From the NCBI GenBank assembly GCA_048498135.1, contig JBEHYO010000022.1, positions 1 to 42,275 on the forward strand: 42,275 nt of DNA, given 5' to 3'. The stretch comes from Dokdonella_A sp937902695. GTDB taxonomy: Bacteria; Pseudomonadota; Gammaproteobacteria; Xanthomonadales; Rhodanobacteraceae. Below the pieces are notes generated by a model, which made no database searches, was not told the DNA's origin, and saw only the letters and a program-made list of their open reading frames with translations. Of the stretch, positions 9,763 to 17,852 are shown piece by piece. The translations under genes and the position numbers were made by a program. Within the stretch, counting starts at the first letter, position 1. Each line of letters begins with the position of its first letter.

Positions 9763-11031
9763 ATGAACCGGAGCATTCCGGCGGACACTGCGCTGCCCGC
9801 GGCCCATCCGCGCCGTGCGAGCGTCGCCGTCCGCGTCGGCAACGTGACCGTCGGCGGCGGCATGCCGATCGTCGTGCAGTCGATGACGAACACCGACACG
9901 GCCGACGTCGAAGGCACGGCCAGACAGGTCGCCGAGCTCGCGCGCGCCGGATCCGAGCTCGTTCGCATCACGGTCAATACGCCCGCCGCCGCCGCCGCCG
10001 TGCCGCGCATTCGCGAACGGCTCGACATGATGGGCTGCGGCGTGCCGCTGATCGGCGATTTCCACTACAACGGCCATCAGCTGCTCGAGCACGAGCCCGC
10101 CTGCGCCGAGGCGCTGGCAAAATACCGGATCAATCCGGGCAACGTCGGCTTCGGCCGCAAGCGCGACGTGCAGTTCGCGACGATCATCGAGTTCGCGCTG
10201 AAGTACGCCAGGCCGGTCCGCATCGGCGCGAACTGGGGCTCGCTCGACCAGTCGATGGTCGCCGCGCTGATGGACGAGAATCACGCGCGCTCGGCGCCGT
10301 GGGACGCCTCGCGCGTCGCGCGCGAAGCGCTGATCCGCTCCGCGCTCGATTCGGCGGCGCGCGCAGAGGAGCTCGGCCTCGGCCGCGATCGCATCATCCT
10401 TTCGTGCAAGGTGTCGGGGGTGCAGGAGCTGATCGCGGTCTACCGCGACATCGCGGGCCGCAGCGACTACGCGCTGCACCTCGGCCTGACCGAAGCCGGC
10501 ATGGGCTCGAAGGGCATCGTCGCGTCGAGCGCTGCGCTCGCCGTGCTGCTGCAGGAAGGCATCGGCGACACGATCCGCATTTCGCTGACGCCGGAGCCCG
10601 GCGAATCGCGCACGCGCGAAGTCATCGTCGCGCAGGAGCTCCTGCAGACGATGGGCCTTCGCGCCTTCACGCCGCTCGTGACCGCGTGTCCTGGCTGCGG
10701 GCGCACGACGTCGACATTGTTCCAGGAGCTCGCGAAAGCCGTGCAGGACCACGTGCGCGCGAAGATGCCGGAGTGGCGCATGAAGTACGACGGCGTCGAG
10801 AACCTCACGCTGGCCGTGATGGGCTGCGTCGTCAACGGCCCGGGCGAATCGCGCCACGCGAACATCGGCATCTCGCTGCCCGGCACGGGCGAAGCGCCGG
10901 CGGCGCCCGTGTTCATCGACGGCGAGAAGGCGATGACGCTGCGCGGCGAGAACATCGCGCGCGAGTTTGTCGGGATCGTCGAGGATTATGTTGCTCGGAA
11001 ATACCAGCCGATCGGCGCGGCTCCCGGGTAG
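9763..11031 (+). CDS. ispG: 4-hydroxy-3-methylbut-2-enyl diphosphate synthase (IspG/GcpE)
   Basis: A 422-residue [4Fe-4S] enzyme of the non-mevalonate isoprenoid (MEP) pathway. It reductively converts 2-C-methylerythritol 2,4-cyclodiphosphate to HMBPP. The N-terminal barrel begins with VRVGNVTVGGGMPIVVQSM and contains DFHYNGHQLL and RINPGNVGFG. Cluster ligands are visible as C309-P-G-C312-G-R and C355 in GCVVNGPGES, with the conserved Glu at 362. The spacing between the second and third Cys is longer than in E. coli. The start is ATG 9763, preceded by GGAGG at 9748-9752; a TTG at 9742 is in frame but overlaps the upstream gene. It is probably in an operon with the PilZ-like gene. Confidence 0.97.
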   Translation: MNRSIPADTALPAAHPRRASVAVRVGNVTVGGGMPIVVQSMTNTDTADVEGTARQVAELARAGSELVRITVNTPAAAAAVPRIRERLDMMGCGVPLIGDFHYNGHQLLEHEPACAEALAKYRINPGNVGFGRKRDVQFATIIEFALKYARPVRIGANWGSLDQSMVAALMDENHARSAPWDASRVAREALIRSALDSAARAEELGLGRDRIILSCKVSGVQELIAVYRDIAGRSDYALHLGLTEAGMGSKGIVASSAALAVLLQEGIGDTIRISLTPEPGESRTREVIVAQELLQTMGLRAFTPLVTACPGCGRTTSTLFQELAKAVQDHVRAKMPEWRMKYDGVENLTLAVMGCVVNGPGESRHANIGISLPGTGEAPAAPVFIDGEKAMTLRGENIAREFVGIVEDYVARKYQPIGAAPG

Positions 11032-11056
11032 TCGCGCGTCGCCTCGTGCGCGGGGC

Positions 11057-12421
11057 TCACTCGAACGTTGCGGCGAACACGGAATCGAACTGGAAGGCGC
11101 CGATGTCGACGCTGGCCGAGGAGCCGGTTTCGCGCGGATAGCCGATGCCGCGTTGATCGAACGACGCACCGTCGGAATTGTTTCCCCGGTCGCGTGCCGG
11201 GCTGCCGCGTCCGAGCGCATGGGTTTGCGTCGTTCCGCCGTTCGCGCCGAGTTCGCCAAGCAACGGGTCGGCCGTTTCGATGACGACGCCGGGTGGGAGA
11301 GGCGCATTGGCGCTCATCACGAGATTGTCCGCGCCTTCGACAAATGCACCGATGACGAGAAGGTCGCCGGGATCGAGGTTCGCTCCGGCCGTGTTGTTGG
11401 CGAGGATCGAGCTTTGCAGCGAAACCGATCCCGATACCATTGTTCCCTTGAAGTACACCGCAGCGCGACCGTTTTCAGCCGTGTGATTGAACGCGACCGT
11501 GCTGTTGGAGATGGCGATTCCATAAGCGCCGGCCGCCATGAGCGCACAGCATTGTGTGGAGAGATTCCCCGAGACCGTGCTTTCGCTCATGTCTATCGTC
11601 AGACCGGCATGGATGCCGCTCGCGATCGATGCCGTGTTGTGATCGATGGTCGAGGCAATGACAGACGCGTACTCAGCCGCATAGATGGCGCCGCCGTCGC
11701 TGGTGTCGGCCGTTCCGGGCTCTGCACGGTTGTTGCTGAGCGTGCTGTATTTCGCGAGGACACCGTGGGTCGCGGCGACACCGCCTCCGTAGGCGACTCC
11801 GGTCGACGAGGCCGCTTCGCTGTCGCTGACGCGGCTCGCAACGAGCGTGATGTCCTTGGCAAATACGGCGCCGCCCGCGGCAATGCCCGTATCGCTCGTG
11901 ACCGAACAATTCGAGACCTCGGTGTGCGAAAGGTAGACGTCAGCCGCGCCGAGAATGCAGCCGCCATGCGCGGGGCCGGCGGCGTGGTAGGTCCCGCCGC
12001 TCAGCTTCGATCCGTCGATGTGGAGTCTGCCTGCGGCTTGCGTGAAGAGCCGGGAGCCTGTGGCGTCGATGGTCAGGCGAGTCGCCCCCGGTCCCCGAAG
12101 CGTCAGGTCATTCTGGGGAATGTCGATCGCGCCGGTGCTCAACGTGATCGTTGCGCATTGGATCTGGCTGAGATCGATCGTGTCGCCCGACTGCGTCTGA
12201 TTATTTGCGACGACTTGTCGAAGCGAGCCCGGGCCATCGTCGGCGCAGCTCGTCACGGGCCAGCTCTGTGCCGTCGGCGCATGGGGCCCGATCGAAGTTG
12301 ACGAGGCTGCCTGCGCAATGCTGCCGGCGCATATCAGCGCGATGGCGGCCGCGAGAGGATACCAGGATCGCGCCGCCGGCATCCTGCGAAAAGTCTCTGT
12401 GAGAGTTTGAGTGCTGCGCAT
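11057..12421 (-). CDS. Secreted right-handed beta-helix (choice-of-anchor Q type) protein with C-terminal FAATFE
   Basis: A 454-residue exported protein. The signal peptide has a hydrophobic core WYPLAAAIALICAGSIAQA. A CADDGPGSLRQVVANN motif marks the start of the repeat region, a hallmark of this class of beta-helix proteins. Poly-Ser/Thr/Asn-rich ladder repeats follow (about residues 70-360). A choice-of-anchor-Q-like block contains DPLLGELGANGGTTQTHAL and GSPARDRGNN. The protein ends IGAFQFDSVFAATFE, echoing the delta-60 protein. Start chosen at ATG 12421 because it gives a clean signal peptide; an in-frame ATG at 12484 would add 21 residues. It converges with ispG, with 25 bp between stops. 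Function unknown; surface or extracellular location is inferred. Confidence 0.87.
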   Translation of the reverse strand: MRSTQTLTETFRRMPAARSWYPLAAAIALICAGSIAQAASSTSIGPHAPTAQSWPVTSCADDGPGSLRQVVANNQTQSGDTIDLSQIQCATITLSTGAIDIPQNDLTLRGPGATRLTIDATGSRLFTQAAGRLHIDGSKLSGGTYHAAGPAHGGCILGAADVYLSHTEVSNCSVTSDTGIAAGGAVFAKDITLVASRVSDSEAASSTGVAYGGGVAATHGVLAKYSTLSNNRAEPGTADTSDGGAIYAAEYASVIASTIDHNTASIASGIHAGLTIDMSESTVSGNLSTQCCALMAAGAYGIAISNSTVAFNHTAENGRAAVYFKGTMVSGSVSLQSSILANNTAGANLDPGDLLVIGAFVEGADNLVMSANAPLPPGVVIETADPLLGELGANGGTTQTHALGRGSPARDRGNNSDGASFDQRGIGYPRETGSSASVDIGAFQFDSVFAATFE

Positions 12422-12453
12422 GACGTCCCCCGAGCCACTCCTGTCTGCACACA

Positions 12454-12768
12454 TTGATACGGGGTCGCGGAAGGAAGCGGACACGGTTCACTAATGGTGC
12501 GGATGCAGAGTTCATGAGCCCATGGGGGGCGTATGAGACCGTCATGCCCGCCGTGTCTTTGCGTACCTGCGTTTTTCGTCGACCAGGCGGTGCCGGCGAC
12601 GTCGAGGATCAGGTGCTGGCCAAGGAAAGGCGCTCAGGGTCGGCTTCCAGAAGCACGATGGCCGGCTCTATCGGAAGTCCCTTACCGAAGATTCGCTCGA
12701 CGGCGATCTACGTGCTCGAGAGAGGCGACTGGGTCGAACGGTGCTACCAGGAAACGCCGGCGAAGTGA
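12454..12768 (+). pseudogene. Possible small degraded gene in the 363-bp gap 12422-12784
   Basis: The gap contains a plus-strand frame whose last 20 or so codons (ending ERGDWVERCYQETPAK, stop 12766-12768) have the G/C-rich third positions of real genes here. An upstream stretch in the same frame (GDVEDQVLAKE) also looks coding. Between them, about 12627-12700, coding-like composition is in another frame (ALRVGFQKHDGRLYRKSL). This fits a small gene with two compensating frameshifts, or a chance pattern. I recognise no family. Apart from the upstream region of the beta-helix gene I see nothing else in the gap. Confidence 0.22.
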
Positions 12769-12784
12769 GCGTGCTGCCCGCGCG

Positions 12785-13369
12785 TCAGCCCTCGAACTCG
12801 GCCGCGGCATCGGCGTTGCACGTTGCGACCGGATCCACCTTCGTCTTCTGCCAGTGCGCGACCCAGCAGTCGTCGTAGACCGAGCAGTAGCAGACGTCCA
12901 TCCTGAAGCGCGGCACGGCGGCCTTGAACAGCGCCGCGGCGTCGCGCTGGTTGACGCGGATCGTCTCGATCGCCGTCTCGCGGTTCAGCGAGGGCGGGAT
13001 CACCTCGCCGGCAAGGCTCGTCGTCGAGACGCGCATCTCGCCGTGGAAGCCGAGCGCCATCAGCACGGCGGGCCAGCTCTTCATCGGCTTGCCGTCGAGC
13101 GTCAGCGCGACGCTCTCGATGCGCGCGGGCCCGACGCCGTTGTTGTCGATGCGCCAGATGAAGCCGTTCTCGTCGACGTTGCTGTTGTACGTGTAGCCGA
13201 CTTCGAGATGCGGCCACACGCTCGCGCGCGCCTGGCTCTGCATGAGGCGCGTCTGCCACGCGCCGATCGCGAGCGCGAAGATGCTGACCGCGAGCGCGAG
13301 CGCGCTCGTGAAATCGGGCAGGCGCGCGTGCCTCGGTGCGGGCGGCGTCTTCGGGTCGTCGTCGGTCAT
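12785..13369 (-). CDS. Hypothetical N-terminally anchored protein
   Basis: A 194-residue protein. A Pro-rich cytoplasmic N-terminus is followed by one hydrophobic segment, FTSALALAVSIFALAIGAW (about residues 21-39). The next residues, QTRLMQSQARASVWPHLEV, are typical of a group of anchored proteins of unknown function I have seen in many Proteobacteria. The rest is beta-rich with Cys-containing CYCSVYDDCW near the end. Its ATG overlaps the stop of the DMT transporter gene (ATGA at 13366-13369), so it is translationally coupled to that gene. No function can be assigned. Confidence 0.75.
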   Translation of the reverse strand: MTDDDPKTPPAPRHARLPDFTSALALAVSIFALAIGAWQTRLMQSQARASVWPHLEVGYTYNSNVDENGFIWRIDNNGVGPARIESVALTLDGKPMKSWPAVLMALGFHGEMRVSTTSLAGEVIPPSLNRETAIETIRVNQRDAAALFKAAVPRFRMDVCYCSVYDDCWVAHWQKTKVDPVATCNADAAAEFEG

Positions 13370-14301
13370 ACCTGCGGCTCCGCGCCCGCGGCGGGCGCCT
13401 CGACGGCGTGCCTGCGCGACAGCGTCGCCTCGCGCCGGGCGATATAGAGCGTTGCGCCGACGATGATCGCGGCGCCGCTGGCCGTGTACGCATCGAGCGT
13501 CTCGCCGAACAGAAGCCAGGCGAGCACGGTGACGATCAGGAGCTGCACGTAGCTGAACGGCGCGAGCACCGATGCGTCGGCGAGGCGGAGCGCGCGCGTC
13601 CAGAAATAATGGCCGCCCGTGCCGAGGAAACCCGAGAGCACCAGCCACGGCCACGTCGCCGCGTCGGGCCAGCGCCAGACCGTCAGCGCGCCCGGCAGCG
13701 ACAGCGGCACCCAGAGCAGCGTCGTCAGCAGCACGATCCGATCCGGCGGCTCCGAGCGCGACAGGAACTTGATGCTGACCGTCGTCATGCCGCTCATCGC
13801 CGCGGCGAGCACCGCGACCAGCGCGCCGCTCGCGACGGCGTCCGCGCCCGGCCTGACGATGATCAGCACGCCGATGAAGCCGGCCGCGACCGCGGACCAC
13901 CTGCGCATGCGCACGATCTCGCCCAGGAACAGCACGGCGCCGATCGTCACGAACAGCGGCGAGGAATACGAGAGCGCGATCGCCTGGGCCAGCGGCAGGT
14001 GCACGATCGCCCAGAAGCCGGCCATCATGCCGAGCATGCCGATCACGCAGCGCGCGACGTAGAAGCCGAGCTTGTCGGTCACGAGCACGCTCGCGCCGCG
14101 CACCGCGATCAGCGGCAGCGCGAAGACCGCGCCGAAGAGGCTGCGGAAGAACGCGATCTCGAACGCATGCTGCTGCCGCGACGCGTAGCGGATCGTGATC
14201 GCCATGAGACCGAAGAAGCAGGCGCTGAGGATCATCAACACGGCAGCGCGCAAAGGAAGCGGCGAGGCGGCTGCGGCGCGGACGGGGAGCGAGACGGTCA
14301 A
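13366..14301 (-). CDS. DMT-superfamily (EamA) transporter
   Basis: A 311-residue inner membrane protein with about ten hydrophobic helices in two homologous halves, as in EamA/RhaT drug-metabolite exporters. Typical blocks are FFGLMAITIRYASRQ in helix 1, FEIAFFRSLFGAVFALPL in helix 2, SYSSPLFVTIGAVLFLGE, and in the second half GHYFWTRALRLADASVLAPF and LLFGETLDAYTASGAAII. The start is uncertain: TTG at 14301 (giving MTVSLPVRA) keeps the whole first helix, and no ATG lies further upstream in a sensible position. It is divergent from kdsB with about 100 bp between them. The substrate is unknown; many relatives export amino acids or nucleosides. Confidence 0.88.
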   Translation of the reverse strand: MTVSLPVRAAAASPLPLRAAVLMILSACFFGLMAITIRYASRQQHAFEIAFFRSLFGAVFALPLIAVRGASVLVTDKLGFYVARCVIGMLGMMAGFWAIVHLPLAQAIALSYSSPLFVTIGAVLFLGEIVRMRRWSAVAAGFIGVLIIVRPGADAVASGALVAVLAAAMSGMTTVSIKFLSRSEPPDRIVLLTTLLWVPLSLPGALTVWRWPDAATWPWLVLSGFLGTGGHYFWTRALRLADASVLAPFSYVQLLIVTVLAWLLFGETLDAYTASGAAIIVGATLYIARREATLSRRHAVEAPAAGAEPQV

Positions 14302-14403
14302 GGGAGGCGGGTGCCGGACGTGAACGCGAAGTCTATCGCGGGCGGCGGCGTCTCGCGCGGCTCCAGTTGTCGCTTCGGCGACGCCTCCGCTACGCTCGCC
14401 GCC

Positions 14404-15171
14404 ATGTCGACCTCCGGCTTCGTCGTCGCGATTCCCGCCCGCATGGCCTCGACGCGCCTTCCGGGCAAGCCGCTCGCGCCGATCGCGGGCGAGCCGATGA
14501 TCGTGCACGTCGCGCGCCGCGCGCTCGCCGCGGGCGCTTCGGACGTCGTCGTCGCGACGGACGACGCGCGCATCGCCGCCGCGCTCGCAGGCAGCGGCGT
14601 GCGTGCCGTGATGACGCGCGCCGATCACGCGTCGGGTAGCGATCGCCTCGCCGAATGCGCATCGGCCTGCGGCTGGTCCGACGACACGATCGTCGTGAAC
14701 CTGCAAGGCGACGAGCCGCTCGCGCCGGCGAGCGGCATTCGCGCCGTCGCCGCGGCGCTCGCCGAAAGCGAGGCGCCGATGGCGACGCTCGCGACACCGG
14801 TGCGCACCGTCGAGGAGCTGTTCGATCCGAACGCGGTCAAGGTGGTCGTCGACGCGGGCGGCCGCGCGCTTTACTTCAGCCGCGCGCCGGTGCCCTGGCC
14901 GCGCGATGCGTTTGCCGGGCGACGCGACGTGCTGCCGCCCGCGATGCCGTTCCTGCGTCACATCGGCATCTATGCGTATCGGGCCGGATTCCTGCGCCGA
15001 TTCGCCGCGCTGCCGCGAACGCCCCTGGAACAGGTCGAATCGCTCGAACAGCTTCGCGCGCTCGAACATGGATTCAGCATCGCGGTACGCGAAGCGCCGG
15101 AGCCGTTCCCGCCGGGTGTCGATACGCCGGAGGATCTTGCGCGCGTCGAACGGCTGCTCGGCAGCGGCTAG
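14404..15171 (+). CDS. kdsB: 3-deoxy-manno-octulosonate cytidylyltransferase (CMP-KDO synthetase)
   Basis: A 255-residue cytoplasmic enzyme that activates KDO with CTP to CMP-KDO for lipopolysaccharide inner core synthesis. The N-terminal nucleotide-binding motif AIPARMASTRLPGKPLAPI, the block VNLQGDEPL (about residues 99-107), the ALYFSRAPVPWPRD region, HIGIYAYR and the C-terminal GVDTPEDLARVE are all diagnostic. ATG 14404 gives the standard length; in-frame sequence extends further upstream but overlaps the divergent transporter. The presence of kdsB shows a Gram-negative with a KDO-containing LPS. In Xanthomonas I remember the phosphatase gene directly downstream; here the pair is separated by about 2.2 kb. 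Confidence 0.97.
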   Translation: MSTSGFVVAIPARMASTRLPGKPLAPIAGEPMIVHVARRALAAGASDVVVATDDARIAAALAGSGVRAVMTRADHASGSDRLAECASACGWSDDTIVVNLQGDEPLAPASGIRAVAAALAESEAPMATLATPVRTVEELFDPNAVKVVVDAGGRALYFSRAPVPWPRDAFAGRRDVLPPAMPFLRHIGIYAYRAGFLRRFAALPRTPLEQVESLEQLRALEHGFSIAVREAPEPFPPGVDTPEDLARVERLLGSG

Positions 15172-15313
15172 CTCCAACCGACGAGATGCGATCGTCGGCG
15201 TGACGCGCGAGGACGGCACGTCGGTACGCGAACTGCGCTGGGGCCTCGGTCCGTGGCGGGCAGCAGAACGTCGAGTTCGGGCGTCGAATGCCCGCGCACC
15301 GCGTTCGTGGTGC

Positions 15314-15751
15314 TCAGCCGAGCTCCTCGGCGAGTCCGATGAGAAGACCTTCGGGACCGCGGATGTAGCAGAGCCGATACGCGTTTCCGTAACGGACGAG
15401 CTCGCCTACGAGCTCCGCGCCACGCTTGCGGAGCTTCTCCAGGGTCTCGTCGATGTCGTCCACGGCGAACATCACTCGCATATAGCCCAGAGCATTCACC
15501 GGAGCCTTCCGGTGATCCGCGACCGTGGGCGGCCTGAGAAAGCGGCAGAGCTCGAGGCGGCCGTGGCCGTCCGGGGTGCGCATCATGGCGATCTCGACGC
15601 ATTGATCGCCCAAACCGGTGATGCGCCCGGCCCATTCTCCGTCGATCGTGGCCCGGCCTTCGAGCTCGAGGCCGAGCTCGCGAAAGAAATCGATCGTCGT
15701 CGGGAGGTCGTCGACGACGATTCCCACGTTGTCCATGCGTTTGAGCCCCAT
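15314..15751 (-). CDS. VOC-family (glyoxalase/dioxygenase fold) protein
   Basis: A 145-residue single-gene VOC protein with two beta-alpha-beta-beta-beta modules. MDNVGIVVDDLPTTIDFFRE is the usual first strand and helix (about residues 6-25). The second module begins YMRVMFAVDDIDETLEKL, and the C-terminus has YIRGPEGLLIGLAEEL, with the conserved Glu position near the end. Such proteins are lyases, dioxygenases or resistance proteins that use a divalent metal; the reaction here is unknown. ATG 15751 is the start; ATG 15736 is also possible. It lies opposite to its neighbours, in a stretch that looks inserted between kdsB and the phosphatase gene. Confidence 0.85.
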   Translation of the reverse strand: MGLKRMDNVGIVVDDLPTTIDFFRELGLELEGRATIDGEWAGRITGLGDQCVEIAMMRTPDGHGRLELCRFLRPPTVADHRKAPVNALGYMRVMFAVDDIDETLEKLRKRGAELVGELVRYGNAYRLCYIRGPEGLLIGLAEELG

Positions 15752-16147
15752 GTTTCGAATCTATAAGAAGGGGTCCGTTCTGACAACGCAGCGACCGACA
15801 TCCGCACGCGAGCGAAATGACCGGCGAACGCGCCGCTTGCCGGGTTGCGCTTCGATACCCGCGTGGTTCGTGCCCCCATCAGTGGTTGACCGGGGAAAGG
15901 AGACGTCGCCGGGCGATGAACTCGCTGCCGCTATGTAGGGTGACGCACAGAGTTCGCAGGCGCGGTGGCGCATAAGTACATCACCGCTGTGCCTGGTATC
16001 CAACGACCGATTTCTCTGCCGCCGCACGAAACGAGCACTCTCGATCCGGGAGTTCCCGCCACTGGGCTTCGAAGCCAGCCCGTTCGCTGACAGCCGCAAT
16101 TCATTGCGCCGCCGGATCAGGCGGATGCCTTCTCCAGGGGGCCTCCC
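15752..16147. other. 396-bp intergenic region with no gene seen
   Basis: No frame in this stretch shows both coding composition and a plausible start. It is less G+C-biased by codon position than its neighbours. It should hold the promoter of the VOC gene (minus) and of the small hypotheticals that start at 16148 (plus), but I cannot pick convincing -35/-10 pairs. Confidence 0.4.
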
Positions 16148-16501
16148 ATGCAGATCACCATCAATCCGTTCGGCGGCTGGCGCCGCGTCGCGACCGTCGA
16201 AGTCGGATCGCGCGTCAAGGATCTTCCGTCGCTCGTCCAGGATGACACGCTGAAGTTTCGCCTGGTCGAGGCCGATTCGCCGCGGCCGACGTTTCGGCGC
16301 TACGAGCTGGTCGTCGATTCCAGCGAAGGCGAACGTCGCTGCGCGCGGACGGCCTGGGCCGTGCTGAGCGCGATGCACGAAGCCGCCAGGCACGGATGCA
16401 TCGACCGGTATCGCGTGATCGACGGCAACCAGTGGCTGGCGTTGCGTCAGCCCGTGTTCGCCGAGCCGGTCGACGACGGCCGCCTTGCCGGAGCGAAGTA
16501 G
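16148..16501 (+). CDS. Hypothetical protein
   Basis: A 117-residue protein starting MQITINPFGGWRRVATVEVG, with the G/C-rich third codon positions of genuine genes and a purine-rich stretch (AGGGGGCC) before the ATG. No signal peptide or membrane segment. It is mixed alpha/beta with a basic middle (GERRCARTAWAVLSAMHEAARHG, shown in part as residues around 61-82). I do not recognise the family. The stop is 3 bp before the next gene, so the two form an operon. Confidence 0.6.
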   Translation: MQITINPFGGWRRVATVEVGSRVKDLPSLVQDDTLKFRLVEADSPRPTFRRYELVVDSSEGERRCARTAWAVLSAMHEAARHGCIDRYRVIDGNQWLALRQPVFAEPVDDGRLAGAK

Positions 16502-16504
16502 CCC

Positions 16505-16840
16505 ATGCGCGCCACCCGAGAGCGCGTGCGCGTCGAGCACGGAGCAACCGAGGTCCTTTACACGGTGCACCGGGATACGACGGAAAGCCGCGCCGCCTCG
16601 ACGAGCTTCGAAGCCGACGTCAACAGCGCCGCGAGGCAGTTCGAACGGTTCTACCTCGGCGTGCGCATCGAGCCCCGAGCCTCCATCGTCGAAGGCAGCA
16701 ACTGCGCGGTCGCCCTGATCGTATCCGGCGGCTTCGGCCCTGAGTACCTGGACGCGATATGGTCCCGGCAACTGGCGCGCTTCGGCCTTGCTGCCAGGCG
16801 AGCGAATGCCGAGGCCGACCTCAAGGCGATTGCCTCGTAG
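16505..16840 (+). CDS. Hypothetical protein
   Basis: A 111-residue protein (MRATRERVRVEHGATEVLYT...) starting 3 bp after the preceding stop. A GGAG lies about 11 bp upstream of the ATG, inside the previous gene. Third-position composition supports it as coding. The centre contains NCAVALIVSGGFGPEYLDAI, which suggests a beta strand followed by a turn and helix. There is no signal peptide. Family and function are not recognised. Confidence 0.55.
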   Translation: MRATRERVRVEHGATEVLYTVHRDTTESRAASTSFEADVNSAARQFERFYLGVRIEPRASIVEGSNCAVALIVSGGFGPEYLDAIWSRQLARFGLAARRANAEADLKAIAS

Positions 16841-16862
16841 AGGCCGGCAGTCATGGGGACGC

Positions 16863-17090
16863 ATGGACGATCTGGATGCACTGCAGTGGCCTGCGATGGC
16901 CGTCACGATCATTGCCGCCTGGCTCGTCGCCTCGCAACGCTCCGGCAAACGCGGCTGGGGTTTCTGGTTGTTCATCCTGAGCAACGTCCTGTGGGTCGTG
17001 TGGGGCGTGCACGCGCGCGCCTACGCCCTGGTCGCCTTGCAGGTCGCGCTCGCCGGACTCAATGTTCGCGGCGCGTTGAAGAACGAATAG
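16863..17090 (+). CDS. Small two-helix membrane protein
   Basis: A 75-residue protein: MDDLDALQWPAMAVTIIAAW, then a basic loop SGKRGWG and a second hydrophobic segment FWLFILSNVLWVVWGVHARA, ending in a third, weaker one. The pattern helix - short basic loop - W-rich helix resembles half of a PnuC/SWEET-like bundle and is common in unclassified small inner membrane proteins. The start is placed at ATG 16863; upstream in-frame codons read as low-quality Arg-rich sequence. It follows the two small hypotheticals with 22 bp spacing and may be in the same operon. Confidence 0.6.
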   Translation: MDDLDALQWPAMAVTIIAAWLVASQRSGKRGWGFWLFILSNVLWVVWGVHARAYALVALQVALAGLNVRGALKNE

Positions 17091-17357
17091 CAAGCTGAGA
17101 AAGCCGTGACCGCAGCGTTGCTGCGGACACCGTCGCCGCCCGAAACACGTTGCAGCCGGTGCCCGGATTGCCATGCGCTCCGTCGGCACATCGGACGCAT
17201 CGACCGGGCGACGCTCCAGAGCGAAAGGAGAGCCTGCGTCTCGTCCAGGTTCGGAGGCACGCGAATCCTCTCCCATCCGCCTCGAAACTCCGATTGTGTT
17301 AGCCTCGGAACGCATGTTTTCGACGCGTTTTCGACCCACGATTGCAATGCCGGGCGC

Positions 17358-17852
17358 ATGAGCGAGCAGGAAAAAACGCGCATCTTGTTCGTCTGCATGG
17401 GCAATATCTGCCGCTCTCCGATGGTCGAAACCGTCGCGCGCGTCGAGCTCGCGCGCGCGGGCATCGCGGCCGACGTCGCGTCGGCAGGCACCGAGAGCTA
17501 TCACGTCGGCGAAGGCGCCGATCCGCGTGCGATCGAGATGGCGCAATCGCATGGGTATCCGCTCGCGCAGCATCGTGCGCGGCAGGTGCAGGCGGCCGAT
17601 TTCGACGCCTTCGATTTCGTGCTCGCGATGGATCGCGTCAACCTGCGCGCGCTGCAGCGGCGCCCGGCCCGCGCGGATGCGCGCGACGCGGAGCTGTTCC
17701 TCGCGCATGTCGGATTCGAAGGGCTCGACGAAGTGCCCGATCCGTACTACGGCGAGCGCCGCGATTTCGAGCGCGTGCTCGATCTCGCGCGGCGCGGGTG
17801 CGCGCTCCTGATCGAGCGTCTGGACGCATCGCGCGCGAAGGCGCGCGCATGA
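17358..17852 (+). CDS. Low-molecular-weight protein-tyrosine phosphatase
   Basis: A 164-residue cytoplasmic phosphatase. The P-loop CMGNICRSP (C-x5-R) lies at about residues 13-21, and the general-acid motif DPYYG occurs near residue 131. Both define the low-molecular-weight family, which acts on phosphotyrosine proteins such as polysaccharide-export kinases, or like YfkJ/YwlE on other phosphoproteins. No Wzc-like kinase is present here, so an exopolysaccharide role is not supported locally. The start at ATG 17358 gives the standard length. The stop overlaps the next start (ATGA, 17849-17852), indicating coupled translation with the thioredoxin-NHL protein. Confidence 0.93.
   Translation: MSEQEKTRILFVCMGNICRSPMVETVARVELARAGIAADVASAGTESYHVGEGADPRAIEMAQSHGYPLAQHRARQVQAADFDAFDFVLAMDRVNLRALQRRPARADARDAELFLAHVGFEGLDEVPDPYYGERRDFERVLDLARRGCALLIERLDASRAKARA

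Noticed and set aside
6481..11307. Long antisense frames over the FUSC, PilZ-like and ispG genes (6481-7944 +, 7941-9071 -, 9646-11307 -)
   Set aside because: Same composition effect; each lies over a gene with intact family motifs.
15915..15975. Short frame MNSLPLCRVTHRVRRRGGA with a purine-rich sequence upstream
   Set aside because: Nineteen codons with no coding bias and no conserved features; easily random.
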